NCBI RefSeq assembly: GCF_001612785.1
Contig: NZ_BDBC01000021.1
Location: 41,985-105,984 of the forward strand
Direction of reading: 5' to 3'
DNA from: Nocardia beijingensis NBRC 16342
GTDB taxonomy: Bacteria > Actinomycetota > Actinomycetes > Mycobacteriales > Mycobacteriaceae
Length of the DNA stretch: 64,000 bases
The position numbers were made by a program, and so were the translations under genes. This document shows, piece by piece, positions 24,778-31,654 of the stretch; positions within the stretch are counted from its first letter, which is position 1, and each line of letters opens with the position of its first letter. A model generated the notes under the pieces. It saw only the letters and a list, made by a program, of their open reading frames with translations, made no database searches and was not told the origin of the DNA.

Positions 24778-25650
24778 TCACGCGGCGGCGGCCGTCCCGA
24801 CCAGGGCGTGCCGGTCGAGCCACTGCGCGACCGCCCGGCCGATCTCCTCCGGCCGGTCCTCCGGCGCGTGGTGGCCCGCAGGGCCGATCGGCGCGACCTC
24901 CGCGCTCGCGAAGGTGCTCGCGGCCCAGTCGATCGCCTCGGCCGACCCGAGCCCCACACCGTCCTCCAGCGCCATCAGCAACTTGGGCACCTCGGGCGTC
25001 GCGGCCGCCCATGCGCCGTAGTTCCGCACCAGGGCCACCACGTCGGCGGGCTCGCCGTCGAGGGGGAACTCTCGCGGCCACACCAGCAGCGGCTTACGCG
25101 AGGCCGGCGTCGGATACGGCGCCCGATACACGTCGTGATCCTCCGGCGACAGGTCGATGATGCCCTTCGGCAGGTTGAACTCGATGAAGGTGTTCTCCTC
25201 CAGGATCATCCGCTCCCCTTCCGCGGAACGGAACTTCCGGAACAGCTCGGCGCCGAGCGGAGGCAGCTCGTCGAAGCGCATCGGCCGCAGGAACGTCTCG
25301 ATCAGTGCGATGCCGCGCACGCGGCCTGGATGCCGAGCGGCCCAGTCCATGCCGAGCGCGCCGCCCCAGTCGTGCCCGACCAGCACCACCCGGTCCAGCC
25401 CGAGCGCATCGAACCAGGCGTCGAGGTAGGCGGCGTGATCGGTGAAACGGTAGGCGCTGTCCGGCTTGCCCGAGTCCCCCATGCCGATCAGGTCCGGCGC
25501 CAGCACCCGGGTCCGGTCGGCGACGTGCGGAATGACGTTGCGCCACAGATAGGAGGAGGTCGGATTGCCGTGCAGGAACACGACCGGGATCTCGCCCGCA
25601 CCGGTGTCGCGGTAGTGGATGAACGAATCGATGACGTCGACGGTAGGCAT
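24778..25650 (-). CDS. Haloalkane dehalogenase
   Basis: 290 aa alpha/beta hydrolase. VVFLHGNPTSSYLWRNVIPHV gives the halide-stabilising Asn29; the nucleophile is D94 in VGHDWGGALG, with Trp95 as second halide ligand; the acid is E118 in IALIETFLRPM and the catalytic His is in GPAGHHAPED. This pattern is DhaA/DmbB-type (haloalkane dehalogenase subfamily II), hydrolysing haloalkanes to alcohols. The ATG at 25650 gives the normal family length. It is followed on the same strand by the sigma-factor gene 64 bp on. The natural substrate is unknown. Confidence 0.9.
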   Translation of the reverse strand: MPTVDVIDSFIHYRDTGAGEIPVVFLHGNPTSSYLWRNVIPHVADRTRVLAPDLIGMGDSGKPDSAYRFTDHAAYLDAWFDALGLDRVVLVGHDWGGALGMDWAARHPGRVRGIALIETFLRPMRFDELPPLGAELFRKFRSAEGERMILEENTFIEFNLPKGIIDLSPEDHDVYRAPYPTPASRKPLLVWPREFPLDGEPADVVALVRNYGAWAAATPEVPKLLMALEDGVGLGSAEAIDWAASTFASAEVAPIGPAGHHAPEDRPEEIGRAVAQWLDRHALVGTAAAA

Positions 25651-26319
25651 GATGTGGTCCTTTCGGGGTCCGGCTTTTCGCCTGCACCCGTTTGGACACA
25701 CGAATCCCGCCGCCTGTGACCGCAGACGGAGTGAGCATCGTCACAAGCCCGTCGAGCCGGACGACGCGGGGCTGGCAGACCTGGGTCACATCCGTACTCA
25801 TGCAGTAGATACATGGCCGAAACTGAAGATCGGCTGAGAAATTTTCCGGACAGTCCGAACGAACTTGCCAACTCGCGCGGCTGCTATCTACTGTCTTGAT
25901 ACGTAGAACCAAGCGTGATCGAGACGGAGCGGATGCGTGCAACCGGAGAGCGGCTTCCCTGGTCACCGGCGCCAACCGGACACCGATCACCCCTGATCAT
26001 CACGAGCGAGCCCGGAGCAGGCGCGGCTCGACACCTCGGGACCTCCCCCTCATCAGCCCCGTGGTGTCGTCCCAGTGCGGTCTTCGGAGTGGACAACCAT
26101 CCGCACAACCGCGCGGCTCCACCGGCCTCCTCGTGATAAACCGCCCCCGAATCGGCGCCGGCACGGCGATTCGGGGGCGGCCCCGTTCTCGGGCCTCCGC
26201 GCTCTGCTGCGAGGTTCGCTGTGCCGAATCTCATACGCGCCATTCGGATGTGCGAACCTCGCCACTGGATACCTTGACGCCGGTTACAGTTCCAAGTGGA
26301 TGCGGCGTTAGGAAGTTCG
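25651..26319. other. 670-bp intergenic region with hairpin
   Basis: No confident gene. A reading frame on the plus strand from GTG 25915 or ATG 25933 to 26136 (up to 73 aa, Pro/Ser-rich) ends 4 bp before a strong hairpin at 26141-26180, so a small gene or untranslated RNA is possible. The stretch at 25815-25905 is AT-rich for this genome and could hold promoters. Confidence 0.4.
26141..26180 (+). terminator. Orphan strong hairpin
   Basis: CCGCCCCCGAATCG and CGATTCGGGGGCGG form a perfect 14-bp stem with a 12-nt loop. There is no recognised gene ending here. Confidence 0.5.
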
Positions 26320-27042
26320 ATGAAGTCCACAGTGCAACGGCTGGCTCTGATCGGCGTCATGGTGGCGACTTCCATCGGACTGGTCTCCTGCACCACCGTT
26401 CCGCCCGGCGATTCCGCGGCCTCCGGCTGCGGTTCCGGCGGCCGAGCCTGCGCCGACGCGCCCGCCCCCATTCCATCGCGCGACGCGCTCGCGCTCCTGA
26501 ACTCGCTGCGCGTGGCCGACCGCGCGCCCAAAACCGGCTACAGCCGCGACGAATTCGGGCCGCCCTGGTCCGACAACGTCTCGGTGCCCGGCGGCAACAA
26601 CGGCTGCGACACCCGCAACGACATCCTCCAGCGCGACATGACCGACGTGACGTTCAAGTCGGGCAAGTGCATCGTCGCGACCGGAAGGCTGGCCGACCCC
26701 TACACCGGCAAGACCATCGACTTCAAGCGCGGCACGAAGTCCTCCGACGACGTGCAGATCGACCACGTCGTCGCGCTGTCGGACGCCTGGCAGAAAGGCG
26801 CGCAGAAACTTTCCGCCGAACGCCGCCGCGACCTGGCCAACGACCCCCTGAACCTGCAAGCCGTCGACGGCCCGACCAACCAGTCCAAGAGCGACTCCGA
26901 CGCGGCCGAGTGGCTGCCGCCGAGCAAGGGTTACCACTGCGCCTACGTGACCAGGCAGATCCAGGTGAAGACGGCCTACCAGCTGTGGGTCACCCCCGCC
27001 GAGAAGGACGCCATGACAAGGATTCTCACCGCCTGCCCCTGA
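26320..27042 (+). CDS. Secreted HNH nuclease lipoprotein (DUF1524-like)
   Basis: 240 aa. A lipoprotein signal (LALIGVMVATSIGLVSC) is followed by a Cys/Ser-rich linker. The catalytic domain carries VQIDHVVALSDAWQKGAQKL, then NDPLNLQAVDGPTNQSKSD, which is the D-H...N...H/K pattern of GmrSD/DUF1524-type HNH nucleases found in Streptomyces and mycobacteria as exported proteins. Cys residues (NNGCDTRND, GKCIVATG, YHCAYV, LTACP) probably form disulfides. It may degrade extracellular DNA. GGAAG is 6 nt before the ATG. Confidence 0.85.
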   Translation: MKSTVQRLALIGVMVATSIGLVSCTTVPPGDSAASGCGSGGRACADAPAPIPSRDALALLNSLRVADRAPKTGYSRDEFGPPWSDNVSVPGGNNGCDTRNDILQRDMTDVTFKSGKCIVATGRLADPYTGKTIDFKRGTKSSDDVQIDHVVALSDAWQKGAQKLSAERRRDLANDPLNLQAVDGPTNQSKSDSDAAEWLPPSKGYHCAYVTRQIQVKTAYQLWVTPAEKDAMTRILTACP

Positions 27043-27045
27043 GCA

Positions 27046-28062
27046 CTAGGGAAACTCGATCACCACCTTCCCGAACGGATTCCCGGTACGGAAGTACCGA
27101 TAGGCCGCTTCGGCTTCGGCGAAGGCGAATACGCGGTCGATGACGGGACGCATCCGTTGGGCGATGATCGCTCGGTTCATCGCCTCGAAATGCGCCCTGC
27201 TGCCCACCGCGATGCGGCGGATGGACAGGTACGACGTCCCGAACGGGTTGCCCGCGGGCGGGTCGGCGGCGGGCATCGCGCCGATCATGGTGATCCGTGC
27301 GTTGTATCCGCCCGACCGCACGGATTTCGCCAGCGTCGGCATGCCCACCGCGTCGAGGATGTGTTCCACACCGTCGCCGCCGGTGCGGTCGAGCACGGCC
27401 AGTTCCCAGTCCGGAGTCCGACTCCGATTGATCACCTCGTCGGCGCCGAGCGCGCGCAGCCGCTCGGCCTTGCGCTCGCTCGACGTCACCGAGATCACCT
27501 CGGCGCCATGCATTTTCGCGTACTGCACGCCGAAAAGCGCCACCGATCCACTGCCTACGGTCAGCACGGTCTCGCCGGGCCGCACCGGCAGCGGCGTGCT
27601 CAGCGCGGCCCACGCCACCACCCCGGCGCAGGTCAGCGTGGCGGCTTCCACATCGGTGAGATGGCTCGGGACGTGCACCACCGAATCCTCCTCCAGCACC
27701 GCGTAAGTGGCGAGCATGCCGGGATACGTCGCGCCGTACTGCTCGAGCACGTGCGCTCGGCGCTGCGGACCGTCGATCCAGCGGACGAAGTAGGTGGCGG
27801 TCACCCGGTCGCCCACCGCGGCGCGCGTCACGTGCTCGCCAACCGCGATCACCTCGCCGACGCCGTCGCTGAGCGGGACGACGCCCGGGGTCGCAGGCAA
27901 CGGGTACGTCCCGTCCAGCAACATCAGATCGCGACGATTCAGGGACGCCGCACGCACCCGGATCACCACCTGGCGTGGGCCGGGCGCGGGCAGCTCCCGC
28001 GGCGCGGCCGTCAGCGCGGCCGCCCCGCGCGCGGGATCGAGATGGTAGGCGGTGGCCGTCAT
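27046..28062 (-). CDS. Zinc-type (MDR) alcohol dehydrogenase / quinone-reductase-like
   Basis: 338 aa medium-chain dehydrogenase. GroES-like domain with VRAASLNRRDLMLLDGTYPLP and VVPLSDGVGEVIAVGEHV; Rossmann domain with ETVLTVGSGSVALFGVQYAKMHGAEVI. The structural-zinc cysteine lobe is absent, and catalytic zinc ligands are not obvious, so it may be a zinc-free reductase of the quinone-oxidoreductase side of the family. Its ATG overlaps the stop of the upstream SnoaL gene by one base, so they are coupled. The substrate is unknown. Confidence 0.82.
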   Translation of the reverse strand: MTATAYHLDPARGAAALTAAPRELPAPGPRQVVIRVRAASLNRRDLMLLDGTYPLPATPGVVPLSDGVGEVIAVGEHVTRAAVGDRVTATYFVRWIDGPQRRAHVLEQYGATYPGMLATYAVLEEDSVVHVPSHLTDVEAATLTCAGVVAWAALSTPLPVRPGETVLTVGSGSVALFGVQYAKMHGAEVISVTSSERKAERLRALGADEVINRSRTPDWELAVLDRTGGDGVEHILDAVGMPTLAKSVRSGGYNARITMIGAMPAADPPAGNPFGTSYLSIRRIAVGSRAHFEAMNRAIIAQRMRPVIDRVFAFAEAEAAYRYFRTGNPFGKVVIEFP

Positions 28063-28505
28063 CACGCGACGCCGATGTACTGGTGGTCCCACCGGATGCG
28101 GCCCGCGTCGTCCAGCGCGATGACGTCGTATCCACCGCCCACGACCGCACCGTCGGCCTTCGTCACCATGTGCCAGGTCAGGCCGATCAGGTCCAGGGAA
28201 AGGCGGACCGCGTGCCCCTCGGGTACGAACACGTGCTCACCAGGGGCGACGAACTCCTCGTACGCGCGATCGACGCGCCGGTCCAGAGCTTCGTAGCCGC
28301 GGATCTCCACGGTCGGGATCGGGAAGGACAACCGGGTCAGCGCCTCCCGCATCGCCTGCGGCGGATCCACCAGCACCTGGGCGCCGTCCTCGGCCCACAG
28401 CTGCCGGATGCGCTTGCGCCTTGCCTCGGCGTCCGGCTCGTTCCACAGCGCGATATAGCGTTCGGCGAATCGGGACAGTTCCTGCTCATCGAGTGTCTTG
28501 CTCAT
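28062..28505 (-). CDS. SnoaL-like / NTF2-fold protein
   Basis: 147 aa with the NTF2 cone fold: YIALWNEPDAEARRKRIRQLWAEDGAQVLVDPPQAMREAL and the C-terminal strands SLDLIGLTWHMVTKADGAVVGGGYDVIALDDAGRIRWDHQYIG. Family members are isomerases, hydrolases or non-enzymatic binders. It is the first gene of a two-gene operon with the dehydrogenase, and divergent from the XRE regulator, which is the most likely controller of both. Confidence 0.78.
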   Translation of the reverse strand: MSKTLDEQELSRFAERYIALWNEPDAEARRKRIRQLWAEDGAQVLVDPPQAMREALTRLSFPIPTVEIRGYEALDRRVDRAYEEFVAPGEHVFVPEGHAVRLSLDLIGLTWHMVTKADGAVVGGGYDVIALDDAGRIRWDHQYIGVA

Positions 28506-28579
28506 GCGGCGAAGTCTTGCCGTCGTTCGACGCCTGTGCGATTCCCCGCAAGGTATGGCGAGCCCGCCGCCCCGCGCCC

Positions 28580-28585
28580 GATACT
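28580..28585 (+). promoter_or_regulatory. -10 box of leaderless XRE regulator gene
   Basis: GATACT ends 6 nt before the ATG at 28592; no ribosome-binding site is visible. Confidence 0.45.
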
Positions 28586-28591
28586 GCTGCC

Positions 28592-29383
28592 ATGACGACG
28601 GCGGCCGAGTCCACCGGGTTCGCCCGGCAGCTCAAGCATTGGCGCACGCTGCGCCGGGTCAGCCAGCTGGATCTCGCGATCCGCGCCGACACCACCCAGC
28701 GTCATCTGAGCTTCCTGGAACAGGGCCGCTCGCGCCCCGGACGCACCATGGTGGTGCGCCTGGCCGAATCACTGGAGCTGTCGCTGCGTGAGCGCAACGG
28801 ACTGCTGCTCGCGGCGGGTTACGCTGCGGTCTTCCCCGAATCGGCGCTCGACACCGAGACGTTGGCGCCGGTGCTGGAGGCGTTGCGGGCGATCCTCGAC
28901 GGCCACCTGCCCTACCCGGCGCTGGTGGTCCGCCCGCACGGTGTGCTGCTCGCCGCCAACGCGGCCTTCGGCGTGCTCACCGAGGGCGCCGCCCCATGGC
29001 TGCTGGAACCGCCGGTCAACGTGCTGCGGCTGGCGCTGCACCCGGACGGCCTTGCCGCCCGCGTGCTCAACCTGCCGGAATGGGGACGGCACGTCACCGA
29101 GGCGCTGCGCAACCGGATGGACCGCAGTCCTGATCCCGCCTTGGACGAGCTGATCGCCGAACTGGAGACCTATCTGCCGCAAGCCGAGCCGGGTCCGGAT
29201 CATCTCGGCTTCGCGGTACCGCTGCGCCTGCGCAGCGCCGAAGGCGAGTTGCGTCTGATCACCACGCTCACCTCGTTCGCCACCGCGGTGGACGTGACGC
29301 TCGCCGAGCTGCAATTGGAGGCGTTCCTGCCCGGCGACGAGCAGACCGCGCGCATCCTGCGCGACCGCGCGACGCGATACTGA
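28592..29383 (+). CDS. XRE-family regulator with MmyB-like ligand domain
   Basis: 263 aa. N-terminal HTH (FARQLKHWRTLRRVSQLDLAIRADTTQRHLSFLEQGRSRPGR), then the MmyB-like PAS-related domain (PALVVRPHGVLLAANAAFGVLTEGAAPWLLEPPVNVLRLALHPDG through LRSAEGELRLITTLTSFATAVDVTLAELQLEAFLPGDE). This family often binds fatty acids and controls an adjacent oxidoreductase. Here it is divergent, across 86 bp, from the SnoaL-dehydrogenase pair, which fits that rule. The start is supported by the GATACT box. Confidence 0.88.
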   Translation: MTTAAESTGFARQLKHWRTLRRVSQLDLAIRADTTQRHLSFLEQGRSRPGRTMVVRLAESLELSLRERNGLLLAAGYAAVFPESALDTETLAPVLEALRAILDGHLPYPALVVRPHGVLLAANAAFGVLTEGAAPWLLEPPVNVLRLALHPDGLAARVLNLPEWGRHVTEALRNRMDRSPDPALDELIAELETYLPQAEPGPDHLGFAVPLRLRSAEGELRLITTLTSFATAVDVTLAELQLEAFLPGDEQTARILRDRATRY

Positions 29384-29518
29384 CCGCTCGCGCTCACCAG
29401 TGCCGCGCCGCAGCGGTCAGCGGTGGACGAGCCGCTCGACGTGGGTGGACGGCAGGAATACAACGCTTCCGGCCCGAACGTCCGAGGGGCGGCGGCGAGC
29501 CGGACGAGAGCTGTTGTA

Positions 29519-29557
29519 GATAGGCCCCGCAGATCGCCAGGACCTGCGGGGACCTAT
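29519..29557. terminator. Bidirectional hairpin terminator
   Basis: ATAGG-CCCCGCAG pairs with CTGCGGGG-A-CCTAT around an 11-nt loop, one bulged A. It sits between the convergent XRE and FAD-monooxygenase genes. Confidence 0.65.
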
Positions 29558-29565
29558 CGACCGAC

Positions 29566-30768
29566 TCAGACCGACGCGAGCTCGCGCTCGGCCGGAGCGT
29601 CCCAATCGATCCGGTAGCGCTGCTCCGGCCCCATGGTCTTCTCCGGTTTCATCACGGTCTTGGCCAGCACCGGCATGAGCAGCTGCATGACCTTGCGCCC
29701 CACCGGCCCCGGCGTCTTGCTGTGGTTGATCTTCGCGGCGCGGGCCGCGACGCCCTCCACCCGCTCGCGCCGCAAGCGCTCGTAGACCGCGAACGCCTCC
29801 GCAGCCGGCAGGTCACGCAGGCAGCGGGCCAGCTGCACGGCGCTCTCGATCGCCAGCGACGCGCCCTGACCGGAGCTGTTGGACGGAGCGTGCACCGCGT
29901 CGCCCACCAGCACCATCCGCCCGCGATGCCAGTGCGGCACCGGCGGCATGATGTGCAGCGCGCCGACCACCTCCAACTGCTCCTCGGTGGTGCGCCGGGC
30001 GAGTTCGCCGCCCGGCGTGTCGTCGCGGTAGGTCTCGCGCAAGATCTTCAACCAATGGGCGCTCGGCACCGCCCGCGCCGCGGTGAGCGACAGATACTCC
30101 TTGTGCGGCAGGTTGGCTCCCCACGCCACCCGCCCGTCCCCGAGCGGCCAGTACAGGTAGTACGCCCGCTTGCCGAACGCGAAAGTCATGGTGTCCGGCG
30201 GGATGTCGGCGTCGCACTCGGTGGTCGCGCCGAAGCCGAGCATGCCGGTGTAGTCGGGGCCCGGCGCGTTCGGGTCGATCAGCGTGCGCACCCGTGAACG
30301 GATGCCGTCCGCGCCGATCAGTACGTCGGCGGTGGCCGTGCTGCCGTCGGCGAACATGGCCGTGACGCCCAACTCGTCCTCGTGCGCGTCCACCAGGCGC
30401 TTGTTGTACTCGAACGGAACGCCCGCCGCGACCGCGTGCTGGTGCAGCGTTCGGTGCAGCTCACTGCGATCGACCAATTGCAGCGGCGGCAGATCGGGGA
30501 TGCCGGGCATCTCCAGCACCTTGGCGCCGACGGACATGTTCATATTGCGGACCGACAGCGCGATCGCGCGGACCGGGTCGCCCGCCCCGATGATGTCGAG
30601 CGCGGCGACGCCGTTCGGCGCCAGCGCGAGCCCGCTGCCGATGCCGTAGGAAGGGCCGGGGTAGGCCTCGTAGACGCGGGCGTCGATGCCCGCTTTGCGC
30701 AGGGCCGTCGCGACGACGGGACCGGCGATGCCGCCACCGATCACCAGGGCGGTACGTGTTGTGGACAT
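29566..30768 (-). CDS. FAD-dependent aromatic/drug monooxygenase (PHBH fold)
   Basis: 400 aa. FAD motif GGGIAG (11-16), second motif DVLIGADGIRSRVR, and FAD-phosphate motif LVGDAVHAPSNSSGQGASLAIESA define the p-hydroxybenzoate-hydroxylase family, which includes TetX-type drug-inactivating enzymes. GGAG precedes the ATG. Two same-strand neighbours upstream are a PadR regulator and an MFS multidrug pump, so detoxification of a xenobiotic or antibiotic is plausible; the substrate cannot be told from sequence. An inverted repeat (GGTTCGG-TTGC-CCGAACC, 30796-30813) sits 28 bp before its start. Confidence 0.85.
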   Translation of the reverse strand: MSTTRTALVIGGGIAGPVVATALRKAGIDARVYEAYPGPSYGIGSGLALAPNGVAALDIIGAGDPVRAIALSVRNMNMSVGAKVLEMPGIPDLPPLQLVDRSELHRTLHQHAVAAGVPFEYNKRLVDAHEDELGVTAMFADGSTATADVLIGADGIRSRVRTLIDPNAPGPDYTGMLGFGATTECDADIPPDTMTFAFGKRAYYLYWPLGDGRVAWGANLPHKEYLSLTAARAVPSAHWLKILRETYRDDTPGGELARRTTEEQLEVVGALHIMPPVPHWHRGRMVLVGDAVHAPSNSSGQGASLAIESAVQLARCLRDLPAAEAFAVYERLRRERVEGVAARAAKINHSKTPGPVGRKVMQLLMPVLAKTVMKPEKTMGPEQRYRIDWDAPAERELASV

Positions 30769-30795
30769 GGGTGTCTCCAGGATTCGTGCGATACG

Positions 30796-30813
30796 GGTTC
30801 GGTTGCCCGAACC
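30796..30813. promoter_or_regulatory. Inverted repeat upstream of FAD monooxygenase
   Basis: GGTTCGG and CCGAACC, perfect 7-bp arms with a 4-nt centre, located 28-45 bp before the monooxygenase ATG. It could be an operator or the terminator of padR. Confidence 0.4.
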
Positions 30814-30949
30814 GACTCGCGCGCCACCCACCCGGTTATCCTGTGGTTGCCAGCCTTGTAGCCGGGTGCGCGTTCGCGGGCGCGGTTCGAGACTGTTCGA
30901 TCGGGCCCGGCGGCGGTGTTGCCGCACCTTCGCCGGGTCCGGTTCTCGG

Positions 30950-31594
30950 CTAGTTCTCGGCCATCCCCCTCTCCACCATTTCGTCGACGTCGGACGGCAG
31001 CATGCCGCGCTCGTGCCACTCGCGCCATTGCGCCAGTCCGGGGAAGGTGCCCTCGGTCAGCTCCGCGCGCAGCGAGCGCGTCCACGCCGCCTCGGCCTCC
31101 AGCATCGCCAGCCCGAACTCGGATTCGATGATGAACAGCCGCGGCAGCGTGCCCGCGAGTTCGCCGAGTTCGCGGCGCACGGTGGCGATGGTTCGCTCCA
31201 GCGCTTCGAGGCGGGTGCCGAGCAGTTCCACCACCTCGGCGGGCGGAAGCACCGCGAGAATCGACAGGCCCGCGACGAACCGGTGATGTTCCGGCTCCGG
31301 AGTGGACAGCAGTTCCCTGGTCCAATCGGCCATCTCGGCGCGGCCCGCGTCGGTGATCCGGTAGATCACCCGCTCGGGCCTGGCGCCCGCCCGTTCACTG
31401 CCGACGACCTCCAGGAACCCGACCTTGGCCATGTTCTGCACGACCGTGTAGAGCGAACCCCACTTGATCGCCATGTCGTGGTCCTTGCCCCGCTCGCGCA
31501 GGGTCTGGGCGATTTCGTAGCGGTGCATCGGGCGCTCGATGATCACCGACAGCACCGCGAGCGCCAGCAGGTTGTCGACCTTGCGTTTCTTCAT
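30950..31594 (-). CDS. PadR-family transcriptional regulator
   Basis: 214 aa. Winged helix at 5-85 (LLALAVLSVIIERPMHRYEIAQTLRERGK, IKWGSLYTVVQNMAKVGFLEVV, RVIYRITDAGRAEMADW) and a helical C-terminal dimerisation domain. GGGAGG lies before the ATG. The promoter region contains a symmetric element enclosing the predicted -10 box, so it is probably autoregulated, as PadR/LadR regulators of drug pumps are. Its neighbours on the same strand are an MFS pump (upstream) and an FAD monooxygenase (downstream). Confidence 0.88.
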   Translation of the reverse strand: MKKRKVDNLLALAVLSVIIERPMHRYEIAQTLRERGKDHDMAIKWGSLYTVVQNMAKVGFLEVVGSERAGARPERVIYRITDAGRAEMADWTRELLSTPEPEHHRFVAGLSILAVLPPAEVVELLGTRLEALERTIATVRRELGELAGTLPRLFIIESEFGLAMLEAEAAWTRSLRAELTEGTFPGLAQWREWHERGMLPSDVDEMVERGMAEN

Positions 31595-31607
31595 CGCGGC
31601 ACCTCCC

Positions 31608-31639
31608 TTACTCGTCTACGAATATACGTCTACGAGTAA
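31608..31639 (-). promoter_or_regulatory. Predicted padR promoter/operator
   Basis: TTACTCGT (31608-31615) and ACGAGTAA (31632-31639) are perfect 8-bp arms; between them the 9-mer CGTCTACGA occurs twice (31613-31621, 31627-31635). On the minus strand TATATT lies in the centre, a likely -10 box, so a dimer bound here would cover the promoter. Confidence 0.6.
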
Positions 31640-31654
31640 TCGGCCGCAAGCGGG

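Noticed and set aside
25896..27143. A 415-codon plus-strand frame over the HNH lipoprotein gene.
   Set aside because: Out of frame with the HNH gene, which has signal, lipobox and catalytic motifs; this frame is Arg-rich and featureless.
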